64,000 nt of DNA. It comes from Oscheius dolichura (lineage: Eukaryota; Nematoda; Chromadorea; Rhabditida; Rhabditidae). This document shows, piece after piece, positions 36,401 through 52,500 of this stretch. The stretch's first letter is position 1, and each line of letters opens with the position of its first letter. The stretch lies in the NCBI GenBank assembly GCA_932521035.1, contig OW051495.1, positions 7,378,001 to 7,442,000 on the forward strand, written 5' to 3'. The notes beneath the pieces were generated by a model that had not been told where the DNA came from, made no database searches, and saw nothing but the letters and a program-made list of their open reading frames with translations. Position numbers and translations under genes: made by a program.

Positions 36401-37571
36401 ATATCCAAACATATAACCTCGCCTGTCAGATGGATCCCTCGGTATTTTCAGCATGGAAATACCTGCTTTATAAATTTATCTTTAGTCCGCTCGCCTGCCA
36501 GTTCGTCTTGGCTGTGTTCTCTCCCTCGGAACAGGGAAATCTCCACTAGTCAAGTCAAATTCGATTGATGTGCATGTTCCCCAGGATTTTAGCAGAGTGT
36601 TCGATGTTATTGACTCGGTTGCCCACCTCGGGAAGGTCCTCATTCAACAGGTAGGCCTTAAATAAAGGCTTTATTTATTATAAAGCCATGCGTATAGGTA
36701 ACCTGTGCTGATGGAGCTGCTGTAGCTCGATCCCGTTCCTGGTGCCACTCTCTGTCGACACCATATTTCCGTTTGTCACCTCCGCTTTCTGAAGAAATCG
36801 ACCTTGCCGAGACGAAGAATTCTGTGCTGATAGAGATGCTCTGGCAGACCAAAGTTCTTACTCTCTCTCCTTTTGTGATCCAAATATTTCCAGGTCTATA
36901 TGGCCACGGAGCAGCACTCAATAAGTCAGCTCATTTCTCTTCTCGAGTCTCGCGTCAAACTGAAGTCCGTGCCCGTTCCAACATCTTCTTCCAAGATAAC
37001 CTATGCCACTCAAGGTGTGCCCTACTGCTCGTCACACTATGGTCATCATTGGGCCGGGAAGCCGTCCTACGAGGATATACAACAAGCGTATGGAAAGGTA
37101 TAACTTTTTCCGGGCCATTTGCACTTTCAGAATGCCCTATGTGAGGAGTTTATTTTACTTTCAGGATGTTGATGAACCTGTTCTGGACGCCTATGCCCTG
37201 TTTATCTTTAATAATATCAATGAGAAGGAAAGAGATTATGAAGAGCTGAAAATGTAAACAATTCTTCTTTCTCCCCCGAAAATAGCCTTCAGTTTCTTCG
37301 GAAAATTGACTAGTTCTCCCCAGAAGTTGTTTAAAATCAGGCAAGGAAACGACCGCATCCAGCAATTATGCCAATTGACTCATTTTGAAAAGGTTCTTTT
37401 CAAATGTGGCTTCATACTAAAGGTATTGATTTATTTATAAGTAAAACTCCCCTATAGGATGGTTTCTACGTTAGCAGTGAAGAGAAGTTCAAGTTAGGGT
37501 ATGCTGTAAGATTTTATGAAGAGCTACAGACATTAAAAGAGAAGAATGTGCATCTCTTTATGAGGAGATAG
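33447..37571 (+). CDS. Ankyrin-repeat iPLA2 (patatin-like phospholipase A2) fused to the large-family C-terminal module
   Basis: About 20 exons give roughly 1,000 residues. The first exons (33447-33520, 33599-33734, 33777-33896, 33935-34146) lead into ankyrin-type repeats (34.2-35.25 kb: GRPPLSIAAE, GRTAVHWAA, GSTALHLAVERGD, GETPLMKAA). The patatin domain follows: oxyanion motif SLDGGGIRG (about 35500), nucleophile motif AGTSTGA (about 35642-35662), catalytic MDGGLIANNP (about 36351-36380) and SLGTGKSP (about 36520). Layout matches group VI calcium-independent PLA2, which hydrolyses the sn-2 ester of phospholipids. The usual end (PYFRLSPPL, then VLIEMLWQTKVYM and SQLISLLES) is not followed by a stop; the frame continues into VPVPTSSSKITYATQGVPYC..HYGHHWAGKPSYEDI, the C-terminal module of the neighbouring family, through four exons to a stop after HLFMRR. 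The module is cut short by an internal deletion. A 39-base tandem repeat lies between ankyrin repeats. Catalytic Ser and Asp are present, so activity is likely. Confidence 0.85.
34731..34870 (+). repeat. 39-base minisatellite, four units, within the ankyrin region
   Basis: TCGACGGCAACAATCGCACA recurs at 34731, 34770, 34809 and 34848, unit 39 bases (13 codons), nearly without change. In the frame that fits a plausible exon (from about 34690, ILELIASREIVKE...) it repeats VDGNNRTVEIVEQ and can splice in phase to the HVKLNRKDKFGSTALHLA exon. If the acceptor is not used it is intronic. Confidence 0.85.
36150..36222 (+). other. tRNA-like sequence inside a phospholipase intron
   Basis: GATTTCGTGGCGCAGTGCGA carries an A-box-like start (TGGCGCAGTGCGA). 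GCGGGTTCGATCCCCGC is a perfect T-arm with a B-box. The seven-base acceptor stem has about three mismatches, so it is probably a tRNA-derived relic. It lies in the intron about 36080-36309 and does not disturb the splice phase. Confidence 0.5.
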
Positions 37572-37633
37572 TAGGCGATCTCGGTATTGACGACGTTTAC
37601 TGGAGATTGGTAATTCAGCTTAAAGCACACTAA
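37572..37633 (+). pseudogene. Remnant of the large-family terminal exon after the phospholipase stop
   Basis: Just past the stop a different frame reads GDLGIDDVYWRLVIQLKAH and a stop. It corresponds to the family ends GDLKGEQYLHEIGYYVIELRAH (copy C) and MIQLKGH (copy A). Roughly 130 codons of the module are missing between KNVHL and this tail. The deletion changes frame and creates the premature stop at 37569-37571. Confidence 0.75.
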
Positions 37634-37693
37634 CTACTGTACAGATTTCGTATAGATTTAATTTAATGAATTTATAAATTGTATCACTTATTC

Positions 37694-40982
<3,289 letters not shown>

Positions 40983-40987
40983 GCGTC

Positions 40988-40993
40988 CTAAAA
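40988..40993 (-). promoter_or_regulatory. Probable spliced-leader acceptor of CDC48 paralogue 2
   Basis: TTTTAG followed by GACGC and the ATG on the minus strand, the same arrangement as in paralogue 1. Confidence 0.5.
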
Positions 40994-42321
40994 TAGCATA
41001 ATATAAAGGAAACTGCCAAGGTAAAGAAGAAACACAGCGAAAGAAGCAAGGAGGAGCTAATATTCAGTGGTGAGAAAACTGGGCGCAGCCGCAAAGAACT
41101 TTGATCTTACAGCACCGGCCCGCAATGAATTTCTCACTCGCCCCTTGCATCTCCTTTTCATATTGTTACTATTGGAAGAAAAACGTCTAATGTCGGTAAG
41201 TTTTCAAGCATTTCTATAAAATGCTACAAAATATGTGCGGAAGGATGCCAGTGGGGCCACTGATAAAGGCGTGCGAGCTCGCTATCGATGAGAAAAGTAG
41301 GGACCGCAAAGGCGCGCTTTGGTGAGCCCCTTGCAAATGGATTTTTTTATTTTAAAATCACACCTAGTAGCTAATTTTAGATGTAGAATTGAATGACGAC
41401 GTTAGTTTCTGACGTGAATGCGTTTTTACTAGATAAAACAATATGGTAAACTTTAAATTGATGATTTTTTAGTACCAAAAGCCGATTTTTTAGTACCGAA
41501 AGCCGAATATTTTTTTTTGATGTGTAAAATAAGTTGAGGAAAAATTCAAAAAAATCCGTTTGTGCCGAAAACTGCCAAAGCACATTGAATGTACCAATTT
41601 CCAGGAGCAAATATAATCTATTTTTCTTAAGTGTTTCGTGTAATCACTTAAATGATAAAATTGTTCAGCTCGTGATGTACACGTGAAAGCAAAAAAATAT
41701 TGTAAAACATGAATTTTTGACGTAGCAAATGAATTTACAAAATAACGCGTGTTTTGACTATGCATAGTTTTGGCAATTCTGCTTTTCATGAAGCCGATCC
41801 GTACCATTTTATTGCTGCTACAACTAGCATATGTTGTTATTAATTTTTACAACAAAAATCAGAAAAATTCATCAGTGCCGAAAAAAGATACATGTTTATT
41901 TCCATCAACATTTCATCAAAAATCAATCACAGCTCGCCGCGACCGCCAATTTAAAGGTCGGGGCGCTCCAATGCCAAAATCAATGTTCTGCATTTTCATG
42001 CGTTTTCGATGGTTTCTCTGGTTTTATCGACCACGAATTACTATATAGCAAAGGAGAAAAACACAGAATATCAAAGAAATAGAGAGAAATGTGGCATTCA
42101 TGAATTTTGGTCAGGAAATCCCCTTTTACCATTAAAAAAGAGTTTTCCGAAGCGTTACTGGTCATTCTTGGTATCAAAATGTTGCTCACGATGTGACTAG
42201 TTGTTTGCCATGAAAATTAGACAAATCCAATGTCAGCAATGTTGAGTAAAATATTTTTAAAGAAAAAAGAATACAACCCGCGAAAGGAAAATTTCAAATT
42301 TTGTTAAGGAATTTTGCATCT

Positions 42322-42605
42322 ATTCTGGGTGCATCTAGTTCTCTTTAGTTGTACATCCGATTTCATCTCTGTTTTTTGCAATCGTTAGAGCACATCAAAT
42401 TGTCTTTTAATAAAATGTTTGAACTTCCAACAATGAAAAATGCATAAATGGCATCAAATTTAGTGGCATTTTCGATATTTTTGTTACATACAGTTGTCAG
42501 ATCTAGGTGGCAAGCTCTATTAAAAGACAATCTTATGTGCTGAATCGATTGCAGAAAACAGAAATCAAATCGGATGTACCACTAAAGAGAACTAGATGCA
42601 CCCAG
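42322..42605. repeat. Inverted repeat, about 100-base arms
   Basis: The region starting near 42328 (TCTGGGTGCATCTAGTTCTC) returns inverted at about 42510-42602 (GAGAACTAGATGCACCCAGA). Inner matches include CATCCGATTT and TTGTCTTTTAAT. No coding capacity. Confidence 0.75.
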
Positions 42606-42950
42606 ATGAGACAGTTTACTATGGAAAATAATTTTAATTACTGTAGCGCGCCAGTTACGTAAATCACGTCGTGGCGCGCTTTTGGTCAGGCCGGCGAGCT
42701 GTGCAATAAAATTTGTGAAAGAAACCGCGCGCCGCTGCTAATTATTTTTAGTTTTATGCGTTTTTTTCAACATTATGATGTCCAATCTTTCTAGTTTTTA
42801 GTGCGTTCGCTTCGGCACATGATAACGATCATTTTGATGCAAAAATTCAAAAAAGCACAAATTAGGTCACCGGGGATCGAACTCGGGTTGATAGATTGTT
42901 GCGCCCGCGACCACAGTTTCAATAGAAAAGGCGACCTTTGAAAAGCTTCA

Positions 42951-43186
42951 TTAAAGGAGCAGTGCGGTCGGGGAAAAAAGTGTCACCAATGGCCCGTGAA
43001 AATCGCATTTGAATTTTGATTTTTTTTAGTTTTTTACCGTGAAGCTGACTATTTTACAATCAAAAAATTATAGAAATACAGCTTATTTGAGGGAATTGGA
43101 AAAAGGAGTCGGGTGACTGTCAAAAAAGTAGGCAGCGCGCCGACGCGCATTTACCGTAACTTCCCCCGAACGCACTGCTCCTTTAA
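42951..43186. repeat. MITE, terminal repeats TTAAAGGAGCAGTGCG
   Basis: Begins TTAAAGGAGCAGTGCGGTCG and ends CGAACGCACTGCTCCTTTAA, 236 bases. Same TTAAAGG-type ends as the elements at 24031, 45397 and 45686, so these may share one transposase source. Confidence 0.82.
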
Positions 43187-43534
43187 AACGCGAATTTCTC
43201 ATCACTGGATTTGTTTACTCTAAAACCAAAGTGTAAGTTACAAAAAGATCTATTGAATGACCCCTACATCAACGCGTTGCCATGAAATCTAATTTTCACT
43301 AGATAAGAGAGGTCTACTTCCGCACGCACACGCCTTCTTTTATTCTCCTCTTATTCACAATGCCACTGATATTCACTTGCAACCTGGCTCCATTAGTTTA
43401 TTCCGTTCTCATTCGGTAGTTTGGATGTTTCCCCCACATAAAACATCGTATTAATTTTATCATAGCATACCTCCAACGAGAATTTCCCCATTATCCCTGT
43501 TACTGAACTAGCAAAAGATATTTAGCAATCATCG

Positions 43535-46500
43535 ATGGTACCGACCGTATCAAGAAAAGAACGGGCTGCTATGGTGATGGTTGCCTTGATTGTGGCCAGG
43601 ATTGGTTTATCGCTCATCTTTGCACCAATCATGCTCGCCGGAGCCACAGCTACATGGTTTTTGACGGCATTATGCATCGTAGGACATGGTGCGCTAGTCG
43701 GTGGTTTATACGCCGCATATGAGGCTCTCTTCAACCCTGTAAGATATTTTCAAACATTATTAAATGAAACATTTCCAGCAAACTAGCTGGAGTGATTTTA
43801 GCACAGCGTTTTGCAGAGGTTTCTTTGTTGGGTGTGTCTCGAGTGCTTGCAGCTTAACAGCTAGTGCCTATCCGTTCAAAGTAGCAGAATTTCTTGGTGT
43901 AAACTTTACCATTCATCTATACAAACCAGGGCTGCACAAGATCTCGAACTCGTCTCGAAAAAGCCGAGATTTTTCGAGACGAGATCTCGTCTCGGGGTCA
44001 AAATTGGCCGTCTCGAACTCGTCTCGATTTCGAGACGGAGATGACCAAAATTCGAGCGAGACGACTGCCTTTCCTGGAGGCCGATTTGGTATTTTTTTAA
44101 ACAAATTTTAGATCAGGGGGCCACTTTTTGATGATTTTTTCCACTTCAATTGCAAAATATAAGCCCTGCAATTATTTCGCGATGGAATATTGAATATACA
44201 AAAGCTTCTCTGCAGCTCATTTGGCCTGCCTCTTACCTGCGACTACTATAAGCACCTAATCTGACCGCTAACGCTGTCATTTATTGAAAAAGTTCTGCTT
44301 TATGTTTGCCAAAATGTTCCCAATTCATTCAACATTGAGTTCGAAGTGGATAGCCGCCGTTGATGATATTAGACAGCGAATACATTGAAATCTAACAACT
44401 AAAATACATTACTTGCCGTTTTTTACGGTTCAATTTTTTCTCAGGGCCTTCAAGACCATGAAAATGCCTTGAGCCAAAAAAACAAAAAATTTTGACAACC
44501 GCGGGAACCGAACCAGCACCTTTTGGATTGAAATTTTCGTCACGTCTCGAGCTCGTCTCGATATTTTTGGAGGGAGTCCCGTCTCGTCTCGAACTCGTCT
44601 CGACCTTGAAAACCCCCGTCTCGTGCAGCCCTGATACAAACATTGGAGTATTTTAGGTTACGCCTCGCTTTGCTGCCTCCTTGCTTGGAGGTGTATGTGG
44701 GCTTATTACAAATGGTTTCGCGAATTTGGTAAGTCTATTATTTGCCATTTTACATATCAAAATGATCGCCCCAATGTACTTATTTTATTGCAGCACTCTA
44801 ACAAGGGAATGTTTTAACTTTAATGTGGTTTCACGGCTCGAGACCTATACCGTTCGAAAGAGCGTAAAAAATATGGTGGCAATCACTTCCAAATTTTACT
44901 GAATGATCCCGGTAACGGAACAGTGACGCCGGGAAGGACCGTAACACACGCGCCATTGCGAATTGGTACAGTACCCCCCTAATTAGTGAATTTGTTTTTT
45001 TCTATGACTTTTCTTGCTTGTTTCTTCTGATTTTTATTGCAATAAATTAAGCAAATTATAAGGATCAATTTGATATATGAACGAAAACATAACTCGGCGA
45101 AAAACGAATTTTGTGCATTTCAACGGTATTCTATTGAAATTGCTTCTTTCTTTTCTATTTAGCCATTTTTTTGTACTTTCTCGACTGTTTTATAGTAAGC
45201 TGGGGTCGCCAAAAACGGATAAATAGTTTAAAAACAATAAAAATGCCTAGAAAGTGGTATATGAATGTAAAAAATAGTAAGCGCGCCCCATTCTGCGTTC
45301 AGCAGAAACAAGCAAGAAAAGTCATAGTAAAAAACAAATTCACTAATTAGGGGGGTACTGTACCAATTCGCAATGGCGCGTGTGTTACGGTTCCTTTAAA
45401 GGGACAGCCTCGCATAGGTGCGAACGTACCCCATTTGGGGTACGATGAGATGGAGCAGATTTACTGCGATTTTCTAAAAATCATTTTCGCTCATTTTTTT
45501 CATAATTTCTTGCATTTCTTTATATCAAAATGATCAGCAGAAGCTAGCAAATCATATGCTTCAAAGAATAAAATACGAAAATACAAAATGATAAGTTTTC
45601 AATACAATTCAAATTGCCAAAAGGGGCGCCAAAGACAAATTCTACAGTAATTCGTGCCCAACCAAACTAGTGCGAGACTGTCCCTTTAAAGGGACCCCTT
45701 CACACGCTCCATTGCGAATTGATACAGTATCCCCTAATTATGTGAATTTCTTTTTTTAGCAATATTTTCATTATTTTTACCTGGTGATTTTTATTGCAAT
45801 AAATTGAGCACATCATAAGCTACAATTTGGTATATGAAGCAAACCATAACTCAGCGAAAAACGAATTTTGTGAATTTCAACAGGTTTTCTATTGAAATTG
45901 CTTGTTTCTTTTCTATTCAACGATATTTTTGTATTTTCTTAGCTGTCTTATAGTAATTTGGGGTCGAGGGAAATGAATAACAGCTCAAAAAAAATGTTAA
46001 AATGCATAGATTCGCTTTTGAAGTGCAAATATGAGTAAGCGCGCCCCGAAATATTGCACAAATCTTGCACACGATTGGAGCGTGTGGAGGGGTCCCTTTA
46101 AAGTTAAAACATTCCCTTGTAAGCAAAAAATATAAATGTCAGCAAGCAAATAAAATAACAGTTTTACTTGAAAAAGCTTGAAATTTTCGAAAATGCAAGA
46201 CGTTTACGCGTCATCTAAATTCTCTGGAATTCCTGAGAATTCAAAACCTGCGCTACCCTCCCTTTAAAAGATTTTTTTTCCACCATTTTGCTAATTTATT
46301 ACTCCTTTGTAAAACGTTTAAGGCGAACGATCGCGATTTTTTCGATAACTGGCTGCCGGCTCTGCTTTTTGGAGCAGATGTCGGCTTTGTGTGTTTTGGT
46401 AGTCAATACGGATTCGGTAGAGACACAGAAGCGGTTAGATCTTTCAAGAGATTGATCAGAGTCCGACAATTTCAGATTTTTACGAAAATTGTCGAGAATA

Positions 46501-49500
46501 TGGATGAAGTAATTCACGAATTTGCTCCTTGGTTAAAGTAGTTTGATCATTCTGATAATCATTTAGCCACAATTTTTCAGATTTGACTGGAAAGCTGTTG
46601 CTCGTGCTGTATGCAATTTTCGAACATTACAACATACGGCGGTTAGTTATTTAGAAAAGATAGAACAATGCTATATTTAGCACCTCATTCATGCTTTTGG
46701 GCAAGATGTCATCGCATTATTTGCGTTGTGGATAACAGCAAAGACTGGAAAAGCTGGGGCAGCTAATGCAGAGGACTCTTTTGTAAGAAGGAAGATTATA
46801 CCGCTAAAGAGAGTTCACAATATTAGACAGCTTCCGACAGGCCAAGATCGTCCACCTTGCCTGATGGCAAAAATCCTGGAGTGGAATCTCCTCCTGATTT
46901 GGCCTTGACTGCCAGCGACAGTCAGGTAATAAAGTTAGAAATAACTCATCCATACAAAAGATGAGGCCAGAAAAAATAACCGGGTCCGGACCGGGCCGGG
47001 CTTGCGGGCCCAAATGAGAAATGTATGGACTATATCTATCATAATCATCGAAAATGATAGATTGTAACGAACTTTGCGAAGCTTTAGGTGCTCGATCAAC
47101 CTCCAACTACAGCAACTCAAAATTCTTCGTCTACTTCACACGATCCTCACAGCGACGGTGGTAATAGCACATCTGCTGGCGTTTCACACCGCATATCACT
47201 AGAAGAAAACACGAAAACTTTAAAAAGCCCTCTAGCTGATACCAATGAAAGCGAGATGCTCATTCCAATACCCAGTCTCATAAAGGTAAGCAGCCGTTCT
47301 ATCATTCCACCATGCCTATTTGTAGCCTCAAAGTCAGACACAAGAAAAGCACAGCAGAAGTGAGAGGAACACTGATGCGATCAAAAGTCAAATAGCGAAA
47401 GTTTTCCGAGAAAACATGCCTGTATTTGATGAAAACGTGTTTGTCAGAAATATAGACGAGCTAATTATTCTACACCGTAACTATGAAAAAATATCAAGGA
47501 AAGTCCAAGAAGAGATAAATCCAAATTACATCTATGCAACGACGGACGCCGGTGGTATGTCTTTCTTTTCGGAAGAAATAAGAAAAATCCAAGGAACACG
47601 TCTTGGTGGATCTGATATTACACAGAGCTCTTCATCATCTCAGCAGAAATATAACATAGCCTCTGATTCAAGTAACGAGGACGGAAAAAAACTAGGCTCT
47701 AATCTGGGACAGAAAGAAGAAGACTTTGAAAGAAATCATGCCCAAGACTCTAGACCAAGACTATCCAATCAGCCGGTTTCTGGATATGGGATCAAGGTAA
47801 ATCATCCTACCCTAATAATAGGCAGATCTCTGTGTGTCTGTCTGGAGATCGGTGCAAGATCGTCTCGCTGGGCAGGAGGACAGCTCGGGAGGGGGAATAC
47901 GGCGCTGGATGAGGGGGAGCCGGCTCTGGGGAAAGGGGAGCCAAGCATGGGCAACCCGAGGGCGCCTGTTACGGCTTGTCTTACCCTAATCCTACCCTAA
48001 TAATAGGGAGCTCTCTGTCTGTCTGCAAGACCTGTCGTTTGTGTAGATCGACCGGTCAAACCGCAGAGAAGCAGAAAGTTTCGACCGTTTGACCTTTTTC
48101 AACGGTCAACTCTTTCTCGACTATCAAATTTTTTAACCCAAACGCGGCCAAAGGCCGCCGGAGCCATACTAGTAAAGTTAGATTTGGAGGATGGTTTTAA
48201 ACCTTGTATATTTAGGTTGTTACAGTGCACAAGCTCATCACAGTTGGCGAGGAGAACAATTATCAGTTAACTGATAAAGCGGAATGGCCTGCGTTTGTAG
48301 GTTAGTCTTTTTATTGGAGTTAAATAGACAACCACGTAAATAGCTGTATTATTTGGGGAAAAAATCGAAAAAATACGGTTACGATAAATTATAAACTATT
48401 CCATTGCAATACATAATTCATTATTAGGCAAAATGCGCATAATTGGCCTGATGGGAGCTCCTCAAAGTGGAAAAACTACTTTTGCACAAGCAATTGTCTT
48501 CCAATTAGGCTACGCCATTTCTCAAACACAAGCAATGCTTACCAGATTGCCTATTGGTGAGAAGCAATGTTGTTTTTGAGAGATCATACCAACTTAGGTG
48601 TCCATGCATATGTACTTCATGATCACAACCTAATAATAGTCGAATGCTGCGAAGGAATTGATCCTCCTGTTGGACCTCATGACCAGGACCAGAAGTAAGA
48701 GCTAGAGAACGTAAAAAATAGCCATTTGCCTGTAAACCATCTTCCTTATCATTCCACAGTGCAAATAGCGAATTTTCAGATTGAGCCAATCTCCCTATGG
48801 CGCTCTACTTCTTGAGCTCCTAATGTACCTCTTTTGCATGAAGGTGATGTACCTAATTCCGTTTAACTCGGTAAGATTTGTTTAAATATTAACACGAGAT
48901 TCTACCTTATTTCTCAATAACAAAACCGATTTTATTCCGGAGGAATTGGGCGGCATAGTGAAGATGAACATTTTTTGTATATGTATATTACAGAAAATGA
49001 CTGACAAAATCAAGCAATACGCTAGAAAGCGCATCAACATGTTTATGTCCGGAGCTGCAGCGCATAAGGTTGTTTTTCTTAATCTCCTAACGATAAAGTA
49101 TAGGCAGCACGACAACAACACATCGCATTCGTTTTGCGCGTCAAGCAAAATATAGAAGAATATGAAGGGGAGGCTGCGGTACTGCGAAATTATTTGACAA
49201 TACCGCAAACACAGTCACTTTATGTCAGTTTCTATGTCATAACCATTGCAATGACTAGTTTCAGTCAAAATGGCTAGCCAACAGGAAACAAATAGAGAAT
49301 GACGTAGAAATGGAAAATGTTCAAGCTCTCAATACGATTACGGTAAACGCGCTTCGGCTATATGAAGAGGACGATAGTTTAACACAAAAAGAGGAATACG
49401 AGAGGTAAATAAATGGAATTTGGGGGCATTTATCTACTTGTTAGGCAGTTGCAAGAAATCATTAACATCATAACATCGACGGCTAATGATGAAGGGAGTC

Positions 49501-52500
49501 ATTTAGACATGAATGATGGACCAATTGATTACGATCGATTCCATCTCATGTTGGATCTAATATGGAAGACGTTAGCTAACTCCAAATGCCTCGAACAAAT
49601 TATTTCAAATATTCGAGCTGAAGAGGAGGTTGAATCTGGAGAGGATACCTTTAAAGTGAAGGTTAGTCTAATGTGTAAGGTGGTGTTGATTTTAATCCAA
49701 ATTAGTTTGAGAAATACTTTTATTTACAATGTGTTTATAGGAATTTTTTGACGGAGTTAATATTTTCCTTAAAAAATTAACTAACCCTTGCTATAAAAGT
49801 ATCATTGACGACTATAAAAAGCACACGGAAAGAATGAAAGAAAAAGGTATGTTAAAACTTTCATATAAAATACAAAGATTTAGCCGAGAAATTTAAAAGG
49901 TGCAAAGACGACGATCAAACCCCGGAACTTTTTGTTGAGTCTGTAATTAAAGCGGCACATCTTATCCTACGGAAAAGTTTTGGCATTGTTGATTCGAAAC
50001 TGAAAGAAGAGGTAAATCAGAAACATCTGTTGATCCTCAGTGACTGTAGGGTATAAGAACTGGTCTGAATGGGTATGTTATATTGGTAAAAGGTGGCGCC
50101 AAGACGAAGATAGAGACAATGACGCTTCGAATGGCGCTCTTCGAATGTGAACTAATAAGTTATTTGAAAGAACCGGAAATATACAATTATTATCCGTGAG
50201 TTTTTTTAACGCTATCGTCACATGTGTTCCTTCAGAGAGTGCTGGTTTCTTCTAACACAATTAGCCCGAAGTGGCTTCCGTCTCCATGTATTGGAATTTG
50301 ATATCTGGAAGGCGACTAGCGTTCATTTAGAAAGAAAGCAGTTAAATAACGAATACGAAGCGAATATCTATTTGTAAGCTTCCCTTTTGCACTTTGTTAG
50401 ACGACAGCTTCGTTCCAGACAAATACTTTGTCTTTTGGAAGAACTGACAGATCCCGACCCAAGACGTTGTGTTCCGGATATGGTCCGTCACACGTGAGCA
50501 CTATTTCTGAAGCAAAGAACGTTGTTTTAGGGATATTTTCTTTTCCAGAGAGATTCCAATTGAATTGATTGCTTTCAATTTTGAGAAAAAAGTAAAGGAT
50601 ACCGTCTCTCTTATGGTTAAAGTAAGCTGATGATGTAGTTTTATTATTACTATGTTACAGAAAATCTTACGAGATTCTAGTAAAGCCCAATCTGTATACA
50701 CAGAGTGGCTGGAGTTAACGAAAAAATGGTTCAATGACAGTGAATTTTCGAGTGTGAAATTTGACACGGAAGAGGAGCGAAAGCAGAGCGTGAATAAGCT
50801 ACTGGGAACTTTAATGAGTCGTAATCTTGAGATTCTCTATCGACTGATTGGTAGAGTTACTCGTAGAGTTAATTCGCTTAAAATTTACAGCTGAAATGAT
50901 CTCGCAAGAGATCGTAGCAAGATCTTCTGTCTTTATAACCAAGAAATTTGATGAGAAAAATAGAGAAATAGAAAGGATACGGCTTCTTTTATGGAAAAAT
51001 ACAGCTGGTTTGGCTTGCATTCCGCGCTTGGGATATTTTACAAATTTTACAGAAAACTCCAAGCAGAACAAACAACTTTTTTGCTCGTTGTTGGAAACAA
51101 AGCTAGTTGAATTTCTTATTGAAGAATTCATTACGAAAAGTGAAAATTCTCCAAACTTCCCTTATGTAAAAGAAGATACAGATGGATAAATATATCTGGA
51201 AATTTCAGGCTCACAATACGTTGTGTGCTATCATCAGTGCGGAAAACATTCACAAGGAAGATGAAATTTTCAAAAGATATATTCTAGAGAGTTGTGCTCC
51301 CGCGAATCTAAGTAGCAGCACAAATGTCAGTTTTACTTGGGGAATTTATGATCTCAGTTAAGATACACACTATATCAGAACTGACACTGCGCGATAAACG
51401 CTGGCAACTTGCCCAGCGGTGGACTCTTTCTCGACTTCGTTGTTTGGAATGTAACGTTGTTGAAAAACTGAGTTCTTATTTCTACAATCGCATGCATCCG
51501 GACGGAATTGAGGTTAATTATACAGAAAGTTTTGCCTATGCACAGCGTTTAGTTTCTTTTATCTGCACTTGTTACTTACTTTGTTAATGGGAACAATGTG
51601 GAAGAGAAAAAACTATCGGAAGCTATATATTTGTCTAGACGGCATGCGCTACTTGAACGAGTTGCTTCGGAGATGGATTTGTCTGGTACGCTTTCTCTTA
51701 TAGGGGAGCCTCCTTTTGATATCCTCCACTGGAGGTAACTGGAAGGGGAGGGGAATTTCTTCTTCCTATCAAACCGTCCAAAAATTTGAGCAATTCGGAA
51801 ACAGTTCCATGTTGCGTCGTTTTTTTCAGTGAAGGAGATCGACATGATGAGAAAAAATGAAGAGCTGAATGAAGCAAATTATGGATATCAAACGCAGTTA
51901 TCAGTCCTGACCGTCGGGTGCCAATTTACTAATCTTATTATGGCTGTATATTACAACGACGAATCAAATGGTGGTAAATTCTTTGAGGCTAGAGAGGATG
52001 GTCAGAAACAACCGGAGAATAGGTATATTTGCTTCCGGTATAAACACAGACAATCCGCTCTTGTAGCGAAACCTTTAAAATGATCATCTCTGCAGCAAAA
52101 AATCTCTATGATATCTGTACATCGGAGTCTGTAATAAAGTAACATCGATTAACTTTTCTTCATGAACTTTTTTAGGAGTGAAAAGGATACGGTTCTTAAG
52201 ATGCACTATTTCAATATGCTTCTGAACTTAGCATCTGTGTGTCAAAAGAGCATCAACAGTATTCTGCTAAATAACGGCATTACTAATATTGGAACAATTG
52301 ACCACGCAGCAGATCCCATTCAAATCACCCGAACCGAGGAAGAGTTCCTTAATCTTAAAGTGGATATAGACTATGTGAGTTTATCTTTAAGACAAGAGAC
52401 GGAAAATTAGAGGAATGCATCAGAATCTCCCGAGTTTCAGAAAAGGCATCATAAACTAATTATTGTTGCTGCTGACCTTCTCATGGGGAAACATGCCTTC

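Larger units (their letters stand above)
40983..43534. other. Repeat-rich gap upstream of copy B
   Basis: No gene seen. Contains an inverted repeat (42322-42605), a MITE (42951-43186) and a tRNA-like relic on the minus strand near 42863-42920 (B-box GAGTTCGATCCCC). Open frames at 41490-41807 (-) and 41770-42189 are AT-rich and lack domains or splice context. The last 300 bases are pyrimidine-rich and are the likely leader region of copy B. Confidence 0.5.

Noticed and set aside
41490-42189. Overlapping open frames on both strands
   Set aside because: AT-rich, no homology to neighbours, no splice context; likely chance frames in repeat DNA.
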